Below the pieces are notes generated by a model. That model worked only from the letters and a program-made list of their open reading frames with translations. It was not told the origin of the DNA and did not search any database. The position numbers and the translations under genes are program-made. Source: CAYZJB01 sp964602985 (GTDB lineage: Bacteria; CLD3; SB21). Taken from it: 64,000 bases of DNA. Position 1 is the stretch's first letter, and every line of letters begins with the position of its first letter. The stretch is from NCBI GenBank assembly GCA_964602985.1, contig CAZRTJ010000006.1:98480-162479 (forward strand), given 5' to 3'. Positions 45,798 through 54,592 of the stretch are shown here, in pieces.

Positions 45798-45806
45798 CAA
45801 CCGTTC

Positions 45807-45835
45807 TTGACATGAGGAGAGCTTTCCTTTAATTT
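45807..45835 (+). promoter_or_regulatory. Candidate promoter of the Xer gene, possibly giving a leaderless transcript
   Basis: A perfect TTGACA at 45807-45812, a 17-bp spacer and TAATTT at 45830-45835, followed by G. The expected start of transcription (about 45842) lies only a few bases before ATG 45845, and no Shine-Dalgarno is visible. Confidence 0.5.
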
Positions 45836-45844
45836 GACGTAACA

Positions 45845-46756
45845 ATGATCCGATCTCACCTGAGCGATTTTCTAGAATATCTTGGTTCCGAGCGTCAGTA
45901 TTCTGACAAGACAGTAGAAGCGTATTCTATTGATTTGACAGAATTTGTCGAATTCATAGAAAGTCGATATGATTCCAAATCGTTTGAGGCGGGGGAAATT
46001 GCAAAGAGTGATATCCGTGCCTTCCTCGGGCATTTATCCAAGAAAGGGTTGTCCAAAAAGTCACTGGCGCGAAAACTGTCGGCCGTGAAGTCGTTCTTTC
46101 GATACGAGACCCGGATTGGCGCGATTCCCGCCAACCCTGCGAGGTTGATCCGAACACCCAAGTACGGCAAGGCGACGCCGGAATTTCTAACGATGGAACA
46201 AATGCAATCTGCGCTGGACGGCATCGCGGCCGTCACGCATGTCGATCTGCGCGATCGTGCGATCGTGGAACTGCTGTATGGGACGGGAATTCGTGTGAGT
46301 GAACTTGTGTCGCTGGATCTGGCTGATGCGCGGCCGACCCAGGATACGATACGGGTATTTGGGAAAGGCTCCAAGGACCGCATTGTGCCACTGGGATCCA
46401 AAGCCGCCGTGAGTCTTCGCGCGTACCTGGCGGTTCGGGAGACGTTGTGTGGGACGCTCATCGATCGACAGGCGCTGTTCATCACTCCGCGCGGCAGGCG
46501 CGTGACTCCTCTGGCTGTGCAGCGGCTGGTGCGTCGGATTCTGCGGACGGTTTCCGACGCCAGGAAACTCAGCCCGCACGTACTCCGGCACAGCTTTGCG
46601 ACACATCTGCTGACCAACGGCGCCGACTTGCGGGCCGTCAAAGAACTGCTTGGACACGAGAATCTCTCCACCACGCAGATTTACACGCACGTCACGATCG
46701 ATCGACTTAAGAAAGTCTACCGCAACGCGCATCCGCGCGCAACCCAAACCGAATAA
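45845..46756 (+). CDS. xerD: Tyrosine recombinase XerC/XerD
   Basis: 303 aa. Resolves chromosome dimers at dif. N-terminal SAM-like core-binding domain (about 1-95) and catalytic domain with Arg150 (GTGIRVSE), Lys174 (GKGSKD), His245 and Arg248 (HVLRHSF), His271 (LLGHENL) and Tyr280 (TTQIYTH). All catalytic residues are present. It is a housekeeping Xer protein, distinct from the integron integrase at 58479. XerC and XerD cannot be separated safely by eye. Confidence 0.93.
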   Translation: MIRSHLSDFLEYLGSERQYSDKTVEAYSIDLTEFVEFIESRYDSKSFEAGEIAKSDIRAFLGHLSKKGLSKKSLARKLSAVKSFFRYETRIGAIPANPARLIRTPKYGKATPEFLTMEQMQSALDGIAAVTHVDLRDRAIVELLYGTGIRVSELVSLDLADARPTQDTIRVFGKGSKDRIVPLGSKAAVSLRAYLAVRETLCGTLIDRQALFITPRGRRVTPLAVQRLVRRILRTVSDARKLSPHVLRHSFATHLLTNGADLRAVKELLGHENLSTTQIYTHVTIDRLKKVYRNAHPRATQTE

Positions 46757-46822
46757 AGGAGGACTCCCGCAATTGCTAGAACTTCAGGTAACGTGAAACG
46801 TCGGACTTTACAAGGAGAAACC

Positions 46823-47155
46823 ATGAAAATTCGCATCACGTCACGTCACAAGAAACTCTCCTCTTCGCTGAAGGACTATGTGGAAGAAAAAATCGAACGA
46901 CTCGAACGGTATTACGACCGTATCCTGGACTGTGAAGTCGTCCTCGATTCCGAGAAGACACGGGAACTGGTCGAAGTCAATATGAAGGTGTACGGCACCG
47001 TCCTCAACGTCAAAGTCAAGGACTCGGATGTGACCAAAGCGATCGACAAGAGCATGGACAAACTGGAAGTTCAACTGAAGAAATTCAAAAGCAAAATCCG
47101 AAAGAAGACTCGTGTGCGCATGACGGAGGTGCTCGCCGCAGACGAAGCGATGTAA
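46823..47155 (+). CDS. hpf: Ribosome hibernation promoting factor, short form
   Basis: 110 aa, start ATG 46823 with AAGGAG. The beta-alpha-beta-beta-beta-alpha fold is recognisable from KIRITSRHKKLSSSLKDYVEEKIERLERYYDRI and the basic C-terminal helix. It binds the 30S decoding region in stationary phase. No C-terminal dimerisation extension, so it is the short HPF/YfiA type. The order Xer then hpf is also seen in other FCB genomes. Confidence 0.92.
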   Translation: MKIRITSRHKKLSSSLKDYVEEKIERLERYYDRILDCEVVLDSEKTRELVEVNMKVYGTVLNVKVKDSDVTKAIDKSMDKLEVQLKKFKSKIRKKTRVRMTEVLAADEAM

Positions 47156-47158
47156 CCT

Positions 47159-47186
47159 TTGCAAAAGTAAAATACTCTCCTAAATT
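47159..47186 (+). promoter_or_regulatory. Candidate promoter of the kinase operon
   Basis: TTGCAA at 47159-47164, a 16-bp spacer and TAAATT at 47181-47186, followed by GACAG. It overlaps the start of the hpf terminator hairpin. Confidence 0.4.
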
Positions 47187-47187
47187 G

Positions 47188-47220
47188 ACAGGTCAGACAC
47201 AAGTCTGGCCTGTTTGTTGT
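47188..47220 (+). terminator. Intrinsic terminator after hpf
   Basis: An 11-bp stem, ACAGGTCAGAC (47188-47198) with GTCTGGCCTGT (47203-47213), with one G-U pair and an ACAA loop, is followed by TTGTTGT. The T-tract is interrupted, so termination may be partial. Confidence 0.65.
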
Positions 47221-47240
47221 ACCCTCATCACCCTCGACTC

Positions 47241-48785
47241 ATGGACGACTTGCTACAGAGTTATGATCTCAAACGCCAGATCGGATCGGGCGGTATGGCC
47301 ACGGTTTTCCTGGGGACACACCCCATGCTCAATCGCGACGTAGCAGTCAAAATCGTCAAGGGCGACAACAAGGAAAAAACCAAACGATTTGGCCGCGAAG
47401 CTTCCCTGTCGGCCTCTCTGAAACAGGAAAATCTTCCCACGATCTACGACTATTTTGTGGACGGAAACAAGAATCACTGCCTCGTGATGGAATTTGTCGA
47501 TGGGGTGGATGTCAGCGAGATTCTGAAGAACCGCGGCAAACTGCCGCCGGTCGTCTGCGCCATGATGATGCGGGAAGTGCTTCGCGGGCTCGAACATATC
47601 CATTCCAAGGGGATCATTCATCGCGACATCAAGCCCAGCAACGTCCGGCTCACCACCGAAGGCGGCATCAAGCTCATGGACTTCGGAATTGCCAAAGAGG
47701 AAGGCGAGGCCGAACATCGCAATCTCACGGCCACGGGTATTATCATCGGTACCCCTTCGTACATGTCTCCCGAACAAGCGACGGGGGACCGCCTGACGGT
47801 GCAGAGCGATCTCTTCAGCATGGGCACGATGATGTATGAGCTTCTGTGCGGAACCAAACCTTTTGCCGCAGAGACCAATCTCGCCCTGGTCACGCTGATC
47901 GCCCAGGGGCGATACGTTCCTCTGGATGAGAAAATACCGGGTCTCCCGGCTTCTCTTGTGCGGATTGTGCATCGCGCGATGCAAAAAGACATGACCAGGC
48001 GGTATGCATCCGCCGGTCAGATGATCCATGACTTGAATGCTTTCCTTCGGAATCTGTCACAGTCGGACATGACACGGCACCTGTTGCAGTTTTACCGCGC
48101 CGTACAGGCAGGTCCGTATCTGGCGTCGGATTTTGAATCCATCCTTCCCGAGGAAGAACCGACGGATCCCGATCCCATCCGGATATCCACGCGGAAGTCG
48201 GGGCGAACCTGGCTCTGGTGGAGCGCCGCCGCCGCGGTTCTGGTTCTGGTCGGTTGGGCCGTCCTGCACGGAATGGGAAGGGAAGAATTTGGCCGCGTGG
48301 AGGTTCAATTGAAATCCAAGGATGCCGAGTGGCTTAAACACGTGCGTGTCTTTGTAAACGATGTCGAGGAATCCATGGGCGACGCGCGCATGTCTCTGCG
48401 GCATTTCTCCAGAGGACGGAACACCATTCGCATCCGCTACCCCGTCACGATGCAGACGTTCGAGTGGCATATTCTCCTGAACGACATACAGGAGCGGCGT
48501 TCGATCGTGATCGCGGTGGACTCCCTCATTGCAGCATACCATCGCAACGCTGCGGTTTTTTCGGGAGTGACCAATCCGGCCGGAGCCCGGGTGTTTGTCG
48601 ATCAAGTTGCGCGGGGTGCGGTGGGGAAGACGCCGCTGGCCTACTCGTCGGACGAATTCCGACACGGATCGCACGACGTTTTCTTTGAGAAGGAGGGCTT
48701 CACGTCCTTTGGACTGAATCGCTCGTTCCTGCCGCAGCACACGTATGTGTTTTCGATTGAACTCGATTCGTTGAAGAAGAAATGA
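47241..48785 (+). CDS. Serine/threonine protein kinase with PEGA domain
   Basis: 514 aa. Cytoplasmic Hanks-type kinase domain (about 8-265): glycine loop IGSGGMATVFLG, Lys37 in VAVKIV, HRDIKPSN, DFGIAKE and GTPSYMSPEQ. A membrane helix near 325-347 (WLWWSAAAAVLVLVGWAVL) is followed by an extracytoplasmic region. A PEGA-like segment comes near the end (TNPAGARVFVDQVARGAVGKTPL). Kinase residues are intact. First gene of a tightly overlapping operon with rlmD and a sigma54 activator. Confidence 0.93.
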   Translation: MDDLLQSYDLKRQIGSGGMATVFLGTHPMLNRDVAVKIVKGDNKEKTKRFGREASLSASLKQENLPTIYDYFVDGNKNHCLVMEFVDGVDVSEILKNRGKLPPVVCAMMMREVLRGLEHIHSKGIIHRDIKPSNVRLTTEGGIKLMDFGIAKEEGEAEHRNLTATGIIIGTPSYMSPEQATGDRLTVQSDLFSMGTMMYELLCGTKPFAAETNLALVTLIAQGRYVPLDEKIPGLPASLVRIVHRAMQKDMTRRYASAGQMIHDLNAFLRNLSQSDMTRHLLQFYRAVQAGPYLASDFESILPEEEPTDPDPIRISTRKSGRTWLWWSAAAAVLVLVGWAVLHGMGREEFGRVEVQLKSKDAEWLKHVRVFVNDVEESMGDARMSLRHFSRGRNTIRIRYPVTMQTFEWHILLNDIQERRSIVIAVDSLIAAYHRNAAVFSGVTNPAGARVFVDQVARGAVGKTPLAYSSDEFRHGSHDVFFEKEGFTSFGLNRSFLPQHTYVFSIELDSLKKK

Positions 48786-50188
48786 CCACCGTGTCCGAGA
48801 CGGTTCTCCGAAAGGGAGGAGAACTGGAAGTGACCATCGATTCCGTTTCGTATGGAGGACAGGGCGTCGCGCGCTGGCAGGATCGGGTGATCTTCGTTGC
48901 CGGCGCATACGCGGGCGACCGGGTGGTGGCGCGACTTACCAAAATCAAGAAGACGTTTTGCGAAGCTCGCGCCGTCCGCATCCTGGCGCCGTCCCCGGAC
49001 CGCGTCTCCCCTCGTTGTTCCCACTTCCGTGTGTGCGGCGGCTGTACGTTGCAGGACCTTTCGTACGAGGCCCAACTTGAAGTGAAGCGAACCAACGTCC
49101 GAGACGTCTTTGAGCGGATCGGAGGATTTGCCAACATCGACGTTCCCCGACCGCTCCCCTCGCCGCAGATGTTTGGCTATCGAAACAAGATGGAATTTAC
49201 GTTCGGTGATCGTCGCTGGAAAGTGAACGCCGACGAGGCGGAAGACGACTCCTTTGCCTTGGGCTTTCACGTTCCCCAACGGTACGACAAAGTCGTCATG
49301 ATCGACGAGTGCCATTTGGCGTCCGACCGTGTCAACGCTCTGCTCACGTTCATCCGCGAGTTTGCGCGTGCGAGCGGCCGCCCGCCGTATTCGGTCCGCC
49401 GGAACGAAGGCTTCTGGCGATTCTTGGTTCTTCGAGAATCCGCGCACTGCGACGAACTCATGGTACACGTGATCACGTCCGAAGAAGACGAGCGCATCCA
49501 GGGCCAGTTGGCAAAAGAAGTCCGCCAACGATTTCCTTTTGCCACGTGTCTGGTGAACGGCATTCGCACGCGCAACTCTCAGGTGGCAGTTGCGGAGAAG
49601 GAAGTTGTCCTTCTCGACCGGGCCTCGATCCACGAAAAGCTCGGTCCGTATCGATTTCGCATTTCTCCTGCATCGTTTTTCCAGACCAATACGCGTGCGG
49701 CGGAGGTGTTGTACGAGACTGCGCGAACGTTGGCCGACTTGCGATCCAGCGACGAAGTGTGGGACCTGTACTCCGGGACCGGCGCGATTGCGATTTACCT
49801 GTCGGGTCACGTGCGAAGCGTTGTGGGCATAGAATGCGTCGAGGATGCCGTCCGCGATGCCAGGCAAAACGCCGAGCAAAACGGCGTCACGAATTGCACC
49901 TTCCACGCCGGGGATCTGAAAGACGTGATTCGCCGCATCCACGAGGCTCCCGACGTCGTGATCGTCGATCCGCCGCGGTCGGGCATGCATGCCGATGTCG
50001 TGGAGACGATTGCGGAACGAAGACCGCGAACCGTCGTGTACATCAGCTGCAATCCGGCCACGCAGGCGCGGGATGCCGCACTTCTCTGCCGTCATGCGTA
50101 CCGCCTCGATGTCCTGCAACCCGTCGACCTGTTTCCTCACACGTACCATATCGAAAACATCGCCAAATTTGTACGGATCGATTCATGA
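48782..50188 (+). CDS. rlmD: 23S rRNA (uracil-C5)-methyltransferase, RlmD/RumA type
   Basis: 468 aa. N-terminal TRAM domain (about 12-70), then the iron-sulfur cysteines CSHFRVCGGC and a later Cys in IDECHLAS. The SAM-binding domain has VWDLYSGTGAIAIYLSG and IVDPPRSGMHADV. The catalytic nucleophile cysteine is in YISCNPATQARDAALL. It methylates a 23S rRNA uridine (U1939 in E. coli for RlmD). RlmD, RlmC and RlmCD cannot be told apart here. Start overlaps the kinase stop by 4 bp and its stop overlaps the next start by 4 bp. Confidence 0.92.
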   Translation: MTTVSETVLRKGGELEVTIDSVSYGGQGVARWQDRVIFVAGAYAGDRVVARLTKIKKTFCEARAVRILAPSPDRVSPRCSHFRVCGGCTLQDLSYEAQLEVKRTNVRDVFERIGGFANIDVPRPLPSPQMFGYRNKMEFTFGDRRWKVNADEAEDDSFALGFHVPQRYDKVVMIDECHLASDRVNALLTFIREFARASGRPPYSVRRNEGFWRFLVLRESAHCDELMVHVITSEEDERIQGQLAKEVRQRFPFATCLVNGIRTRNSQVAVAEKEVVLLDRASIHEKLGPYRFRISPASFFQTNTRAAEVLYETARTLADLRSSDEVWDLYSGTGAIAIYLSGHVRSVVGIECVEDAVRDARQNAEQNGVTNCTFHAGDLKDVIRRIHEAPDVVIVDPPRSGMHADVVETIAERRPRTVVYISCNPATQARDAALLCRHAYRLDVLQPVDLFPHTYHIENIAKFVRIDS

Positions 50189-51621
50189 AACCGGTGATTC
50201 TGTTTGTCGATGACGAGCCGATGATTCTGAATGCCCTGGAAAAGCTTTTTTCGGCTGAGTATGAAGTGTTGCTCGCGGAAAGCGGGGAAGAGGCGCTGGA
50301 GAAGTTGACTACGACCGAGGTGGAGGTCGTCGTCGTCGACCAGAAGATGCCCGGCATGGACGGCGTCGAGACCTTGCGGGCCATCCGTCAGGCTCATCCG
50401 CTGACGGTGCGGGTGGCCCTGACGGCGCATGCGGACGTCCAGACTCTTGTGGAGTCGGTCAATTACGGTCAGATCTTTCGGTACGTATCGAAACCGTGGG
50501 GCGACGACGAACTGAATCGCACCCTGAAAGAGGGCGTGGCGAAATACAGGGCCGATCGCGCCGCGCTGAGTCGGCAAGAGGAACTGCAACGGCTGGCCAA
50601 TGAAAAGGCGCGACTCGAGCAGGAAGTGGTCTTCCTCAAATCCGAAATCGAACGTGAATTTTCCCTCGACAACATCGTCAGTGTCAGTCCGGAAATGGGG
50701 CGGGTCCGGCGCATGATTCGTGCGTCGGCGTTGAATGATGAGACGGTCTTGATTCAAGGCGAGTCGGGCACCGGAAAAGAACTGGTCGCGCGCGCCATCC
50801 ACTACAACAGCAAGCGACACGCGGCCAAGTTTATCGCGGTCGATTGCGGAGCCTTGTCGGAGACGTTGTTGGAAGGTGAGTTGTTCGGTTACCGCCGCGG
50901 CGCGTTCACCGGCGCAGTGCGCGACCAGAAAGGTCTGTTCGAGGAAGCTGACGGGGGCACGGTGTTCCTGGATGAAATATCGAATACCAGTTTGAAATTA
51001 CAGTCCCGGCTGCTTCGCGTGATTCAGGAAAAGGAAATCCGTCGGATCGGCGAGATGCAGCCGCGATTTGTGGATGTGCGGATCCTGGCGGCGACGAACC
51101 AGGACCTCCGCGCCATCGTGCTGGAAAAACTCTTCCGCGAGGATTTGTATTACCGCCTCAACGTCATACCGATTCAGATGCCGGCGCTGCGTGACCGACC
51201 GAGTGACATACCGATCCTGGTCAATCACTTCATCAACCAGCACAATCTGCAATCCGCGAAGAAAATTCGCTCCATCTCCCGTGAGGCATTACATGTCCTG
51301 TGCAAGCGCACGTGGCCCGGCAATGTTCGAGAATTGAGAAATGCTGTCAACCGAATGCTGGCCTTTGCCAATTCCGATCACCTAGATGTGAATGAGATTC
51401 CCGAGGAGGAGCACTCCATCATGGAACGTCACGGCGTGAACGACGCAGGAATGAGTGCGGACTTCCATCTGCAGGAAATCGTACCGATGGATGACGTGGA
51501 GCGCAGGTACATTCAGCATGTGCTTGGGCACACCGCCGGCAACAAGACCGAGGCGGCAAAGTTGATGGGTGTGAAGCGGACCACCCTGCTCATGCGGATG
51601 AAGAAACTGGGTCTGAATTAA
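50185..51621 (+). CDS. Sigma54-dependent response regulator (NtrC family, HupR-like)
   Basis: 478 aa. Receiver domain (1-120) with Asp52 in VVVDQKMPGMDG and the closing FRYVSKPWGDDEL typical of HupR/HoxA-type receivers. A coiled linker (130-160) is followed by an AAA+ domain with Walker A GESGTGKE (192-199), the sigma54-contacting GAFTGA (239-244) and Walker B GGTVFLDEI. A Fis-type HTH (about 435-475) has GNKTEAAKLMGVKRTTLLMRM. Complete activator. Its cognate kinase is not adjacent; the Ser/Thr kinase in the same operon is not of the histidine type. Confidence 0.94.
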   Translation: MKPVILFVDDEPMILNALEKLFSAEYEVLLAESGEEALEKLTTTEVEVVVVDQKMPGMDGVETLRAIRQAHPLTVRVALTAHADVQTLVESVNYGQIFRYVSKPWGDDELNRTLKEGVAKYRADRAALSRQEELQRLANEKARLEQEVVFLKSEIEREFSLDNIVSVSPEMGRVRRMIRASALNDETVLIQGESGTGKELVARAIHYNSKRHAAKFIAVDCGALSETLLEGELFGYRRGAFTGAVRDQKGLFEEADGGTVFLDEISNTSLKLQSRLLRVIQEKEIRRIGEMQPRFVDVRILAATNQDLRAIVLEKLFREDLYYRLNVIPIQMPALRDRPSDIPILVNHFINQHNLQSAKKIRSISREALHVLCKRTWPGNVRELRNAVNRMLAFANSDHLDVNEIPEEEHSIMERHGVNDAGMSADFHLQEIVPMDDVERRYIQHVLGHTAGNKTEAAKLMGVKRTTLLMRMKKLGLN

Positions 51622-51669
51622 ATTAGACAAGTCCTTTCCCGGAAAATCCAAATACATGAGGAGGATACC

Positions 51670-53073
51670 ATGAGACGGAAATGCGCCGCGACAGTCTTCT
51701 CCATGCTGCTGCTCACGTTGTCATGCACGAAGCCCGAAACGGGTCCCAAGTCTGAAAGCGGCACCGAGAATGAAATGAAAATGCTTCGGGAAAAGTTCCA
51801 GACGGCTCAGCTCCCGTTTGGTAACAAAACAAGTGGAAGTATACCCACGAAGGCAAATGCGAGAATATTATCTCGTCAGCTGAAAGCAATTTTATCCCAG
51901 TCGCGACCGGCGGAGGTCCGGGATGTTCTACTTGTTCCGAATCTCACCCCGGGCGAAAACCACTATGTGTTGCCTGCGAAAAGTTACTTTACGGTGGATA
52001 CGCTGGAATTGTCCGACGGAGATATTGACTGCCTAGTGAGGTTGAATACGGGTAAGAACTTTGAAATTCTCATTTTCAGAAAATCGGGAGGGTTTCAACA
52101 CAAAGCATACGACATTCTCTGCACGATGGACACGTCCGGAAATCCGATTGGTCATGTCCAGTTGGGATTGTATGAGGCGGGGTATGGATCCGGTAGTGCA
52201 CAGAATATCCCCTATGAAGCAGCGTACATTGTTCAGCCGGATATGACCATTCGGGTGTCAGAGCTTACATCCTACAGCAGGAAATTCGAGGCTCCAGCAT
52301 GGGATAAATCATTTTGGGATGAACGCGTTTTTGAAATTCTATCGGACGGAAAAATCGTCCAAAGAACGGGTCCAACTTTGACGGGATCCTTGGACAACAC
52401 GTACGCGGGAAAAATTGACGGCCGATTCGACATCGTGATGGGCCTGTATGTAGCCTTCGCAGACTCGCATGTGTCCGGTAGCTATTATTACAAGGCGTCT
52501 GGAGAGAATATTCCCCTTTCCGGCCTGATGTATCCGAATGGCGTGTTCGCAATCGATGAATTGGACGGCTTCGGTTTCCACGAAGCCAGCTTCCTTGGCA
52601 AGCTTGTCGGTAATCAAATGCATGGTCGATGGATATCGAAGAGCAAGAGTTTTTCGTTTCATTTGGCGGAAGCGGACTCTTATGAAGGTCATGAGCCGGT
52701 ATGGGAACAAGAGAAAGTCCTGTCTCTCTTTTCGAAAGTGTACTGGTCTGAGCTGGGCAAGAAAGGAGGGCAGGGCGAGTGGGTTTCCATTAAGAACCAT
52801 CATATGACTGTCTTGTATGACCGGGAAAAAGAAGTCGCGGAACTTACGGGATATTTGGGCGGCGGGGATAGTTTTCGTGATCGGATTACCCGGGCATTCA
52901 AGGAGTATCACGAATTTGTTTTCATGATCGATTCAGGTCCAGCCTATCGCGTCTCCGTTGTTGACAAGAACAAACGAATTTTGAGTTGGACAAGGGACTG
53001 GGGTGCTTCCTCGTCTGTCTTCTATACGGTTCATGCCGACCATAACGTTTTTCCTGAGTCCGATGGATACTAG
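51670..53073 (+). CDS. Hypothetical lipoprotein
   Basis: 467 aa, RBS GAGGAGGAT before the ATG. Lipoprotein-type signal RRKCAATVFSMLLLTLSC. The mature part is beta-rich with a central repeat-like region (DGRFDIVMGLYVAFADSHVSGSYYYKASG, which resembles MORN-like GSYYY segments). No catalytic motif. Base composition is slightly more AT-rich than its neighbours. Family not recognised. A TAAATTAG element at 51619-51626 may belong to its promoter. Confidence 0.65.
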   Translation: MRRKCAATVFSMLLLTLSCTKPETGPKSESGTENEMKMLREKFQTAQLPFGNKTSGSIPTKANARILSRQLKAILSQSRPAEVRDVLLVPNLTPGENHYVLPAKSYFTVDTLELSDGDIDCLVRLNTGKNFEILIFRKSGGFQHKAYDILCTMDTSGNPIGHVQLGLYEAGYGSGSAQNIPYEAAYIVQPDMTIRVSELTSYSRKFEAPAWDKSFWDERVFEILSDGKIVQRTGPTLTGSLDNTYAGKIDGRFDIVMGLYVAFADSHVSGSYYYKASGENIPLSGLMYPNGVFAIDELDGFGFHEASFLGKLVGNQMHGRWISKSKSFSFHLAEADSYEGHEPVWEQEKVLSLFSKVYWSELGKKGGQGEWVSIKNHHMTVLYDREKEVAELTGYLGGGDSFRDRITRAFKEYHEFVFMIDSGPAYRVSVVDKNKRILSWTRDWGASSSVFYTVHADHNVFPESDGY

Positions 53074-53099
53074 CCACGTTCGCGGCGGTAGGTGACCCT

Positions 53100-53693
53100 G
53101 TGTCCAACCGGATCATTCTCTTTCACAAGCCTTACGATGATCTGTGCCAATTCTCGAAAACCACGGATCGCCCCACGCTGGCGGATTTTGATTTTCCGAA
53201 GAACGTGTATGCGGCCGGGAGGCTCGACGCCGACAGCGAAGGCTTGCTGTTATTGACCAACGATGGGGCGCTTGCGCACCTTCTCACCGATCCGAAATTT
53301 GGGCATGAACGCAGTTATTGTGTCCAAGTGGAAGGGATTCCTGGCGCAGAGGACCTGCGAAAATTGGAAAAGGGTATTATCTTGTCCGGAAGGAAAACCA
53401 AACCCGCGTCTGCGAGGTTTCTGGATCCACCACCGGCGTTCCCCGAAAGAAAGAAACCCATTCGATATCGGATGAACATCCCAACGTCCTGGCTGGAAGT
53501 TACGCTGACAGAGGGACGCAACCGGCAGGTGCGCCGTATGACGGCGGCCATCGGTCATCCGACATTGCGGCTGATCCGTGTGCGGATCGCCAATCTGACG
53601 TTAGGGACCCTCACGGCGGGGGAATGGCGAGACCTGCGGAGGGAAGAGATTGCGAACCTGAAAAAACTTACAGCCCGGGCGGCGTCCCGTTGA
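53100..53693 (+). CDS. rluE: RsuA/RluE family rRNA pseudouridine synthase
   Basis: 197 aa, GTG start. The catalytic Asp is in YAAGRLDADSEGLLLLTND; LTEGRNRQVRRMTAAIGHP and LRLIRVRI complete the family motifs. No S4 domain, which together with the short length points to RluE (23S U2457) rather than RsuA or RluB. Its 3' end overlaps the convergent cytochrome gene by 26 bp. Confidence 0.88.
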   Translation: MSNRIILFHKPYDDLCQFSKTTDRPTLADFDFPKNVYAAGRLDADSEGLLLLTNDGALAHLLTDPKFGHERSYCVQVEGIPGAEDLRKLEKGIILSGRKTKPASARFLDPPPAFPERKKPIRYRMNIPTSWLEVTLTEGRNRQVRRMTAAIGHPTLRLIRVRIANLTLGTLTAGEWRDLRREEIANLKKLTARAASR

Positions 53694-54033
53694 TTTCGAC
53701 GGCTCCACGGTGGCATGTGTAACAGGTGATCACCTTTCCGTTCTTGCGAAAGGCCTCGACTTCGTTGAGGCGTTCGACCAGCAGGATCATGTCCCGTGTG
53801 TACACTTTCTTTTCTTTTTCGTCGCTGGAATAGTCATCCTCATTGTGACAGTATTCGCATTCCACTCCGATCCCGAGTGTGAAATTGCGCATGTACTCCT
53901 TGATCTCTTCGACGGTCATGTTCTTGTCCTTTAGCATCTTCAGATTCTTCGGCTTGTTGGTTTGACAACTGACGGCGCTGTAATACAGGACCACGGCTAT
54001 GAGCCCGCCCGCCAACGAAAGTAGCCATCGCAT
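53668..54033 (-). CDS. Small di-haem c-type cytochrome of the reaction-centre cytochrome family
   Basis: 121 aa, start ATG 54033 with AAAGGA. N-terminal hydrophobic segment RWLLSLAGGLIAVVLYYSAVSC (membrane anchor or lipoprotein signal). Then comes NLKMLKDKNMTVEEIKEYMRNF and two haem sites: CEYCHN and CYTCHRG. This pattern is that of the photosynthetic reaction-centre cytochrome c subunit family (PF02276), here with two haems instead of four. Such short forms also occur in non-phototrophs; no photosynthesis genes are in the window. It is probably a periplasmic electron carrier. Confidence 0.88.
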   Translation of the reverse strand: MRWLLSLAGGLIAVVLYYSAVSCQTNKPKNLKMLKDKNMTVEEIKEYMRNFTLGIGVECEYCHNEDDYSSDEKEKKVYTRDMILLVERLNEVEAFRKNGKVITCYTCHRGAVEINGTPPGL

Positions 54034-54094
54034 AAACACATCCTTTGTTCATGAAAGTCCTGGCAATCTATAAACGAGCTCTCCGTTTGTCAAA

Positions 54095-54592
54095 CTAGCG
54101 CGCGCTATTCTGTTTGGTTATTTCCTCGAACAGTCTGCGCAAAGGGATTCGGGGCATTGTGGGATCCGCGATGCGTTGAATGCCTGCGAGGCGTCCTTCG
54201 TACGGTCCAATCGTCCAGCAACGCGCCACCGGAATCGCCTCGATCGGTTCTGTGGTTTCATTGAGAGGGCAAATGTCTCGCATTTCCTGATCCTCCTCCG
54301 CGATCCAGCGCAGTGGCAACCCCTGCGTGCGGCACACATAGGGCCGATGTTCGTATATCCTGCACGCGCCAGTGCCGTCCAAAAACGCGCAGGCTCCGAC
54401 GGGATGCGGTGGACCCTGAATGTGTCGAACACGTTGCCGGATCCATTCTGCTTCGACCTGAAACACCGTGAGGCCATCGATGCAACAATCGATGCACCCC
54501 AAACGACAACGCAATCGACCCTCATGATATTCCCGCAAAACGCCGGTGTCCCGGTCGATCGATCGATAAAATTCTTCGAGGTCTGGAGTCAT
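54095..54592 (-). CDS. YkgJ family cysteine cluster protein
   Basis: 165 aa. The cysteine cluster CRLGCIDCCIDG near residues 29-40 and CAFLDGTGACRIYEHRPYVCR (about 68-88) match the CxxxCxxCC...C...CxxY..RP..CR pattern of the YkgJ/UPF0153 family, a presumed zinc or iron chelating domain of unknown role. The start overlaps the DinB gene by 4 bp (ATGA), and the cytochrome gene follows 61 bp downstream. Confidence 0.85.
   Translation of the reverse strand: MTPDLEEFYRSIDRDTGVLREYHEGRLRCRLGCIDCCIDGLTVFQVEAEWIRQRVRHIQGPPHPVGACAFLDGTGACRIYEHRPYVCRTQGLPLRWIAEEDQEMRDICPLNETTEPIEAIPVARCWTIGPYEGRLAGIQRIADPTMPRIPLRRLFEEITKQNSAR

Noticed and set aside
45845..46756. The Xer gene as a second integron integrase
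   Set aside because: It lacks the extra IntI patch before the catalytic HxxR box and sits in a housekeeping context with hpf.
48641..50149. Open frame of about 500 codons on the minus strand opposite rlmD
   Set aside because: rlmD on the plus strand has all family motifs and overlaps its neighbours cleanly; the antisense product has no recognisable domain and is a by-product of GC-rich codon use.
53668..54033. Evidence for phototrophy
   Set aside because: The reaction-centre-type cytochrome family also has short members in non-phototrophs, and no reaction-centre or pigment genes are present.
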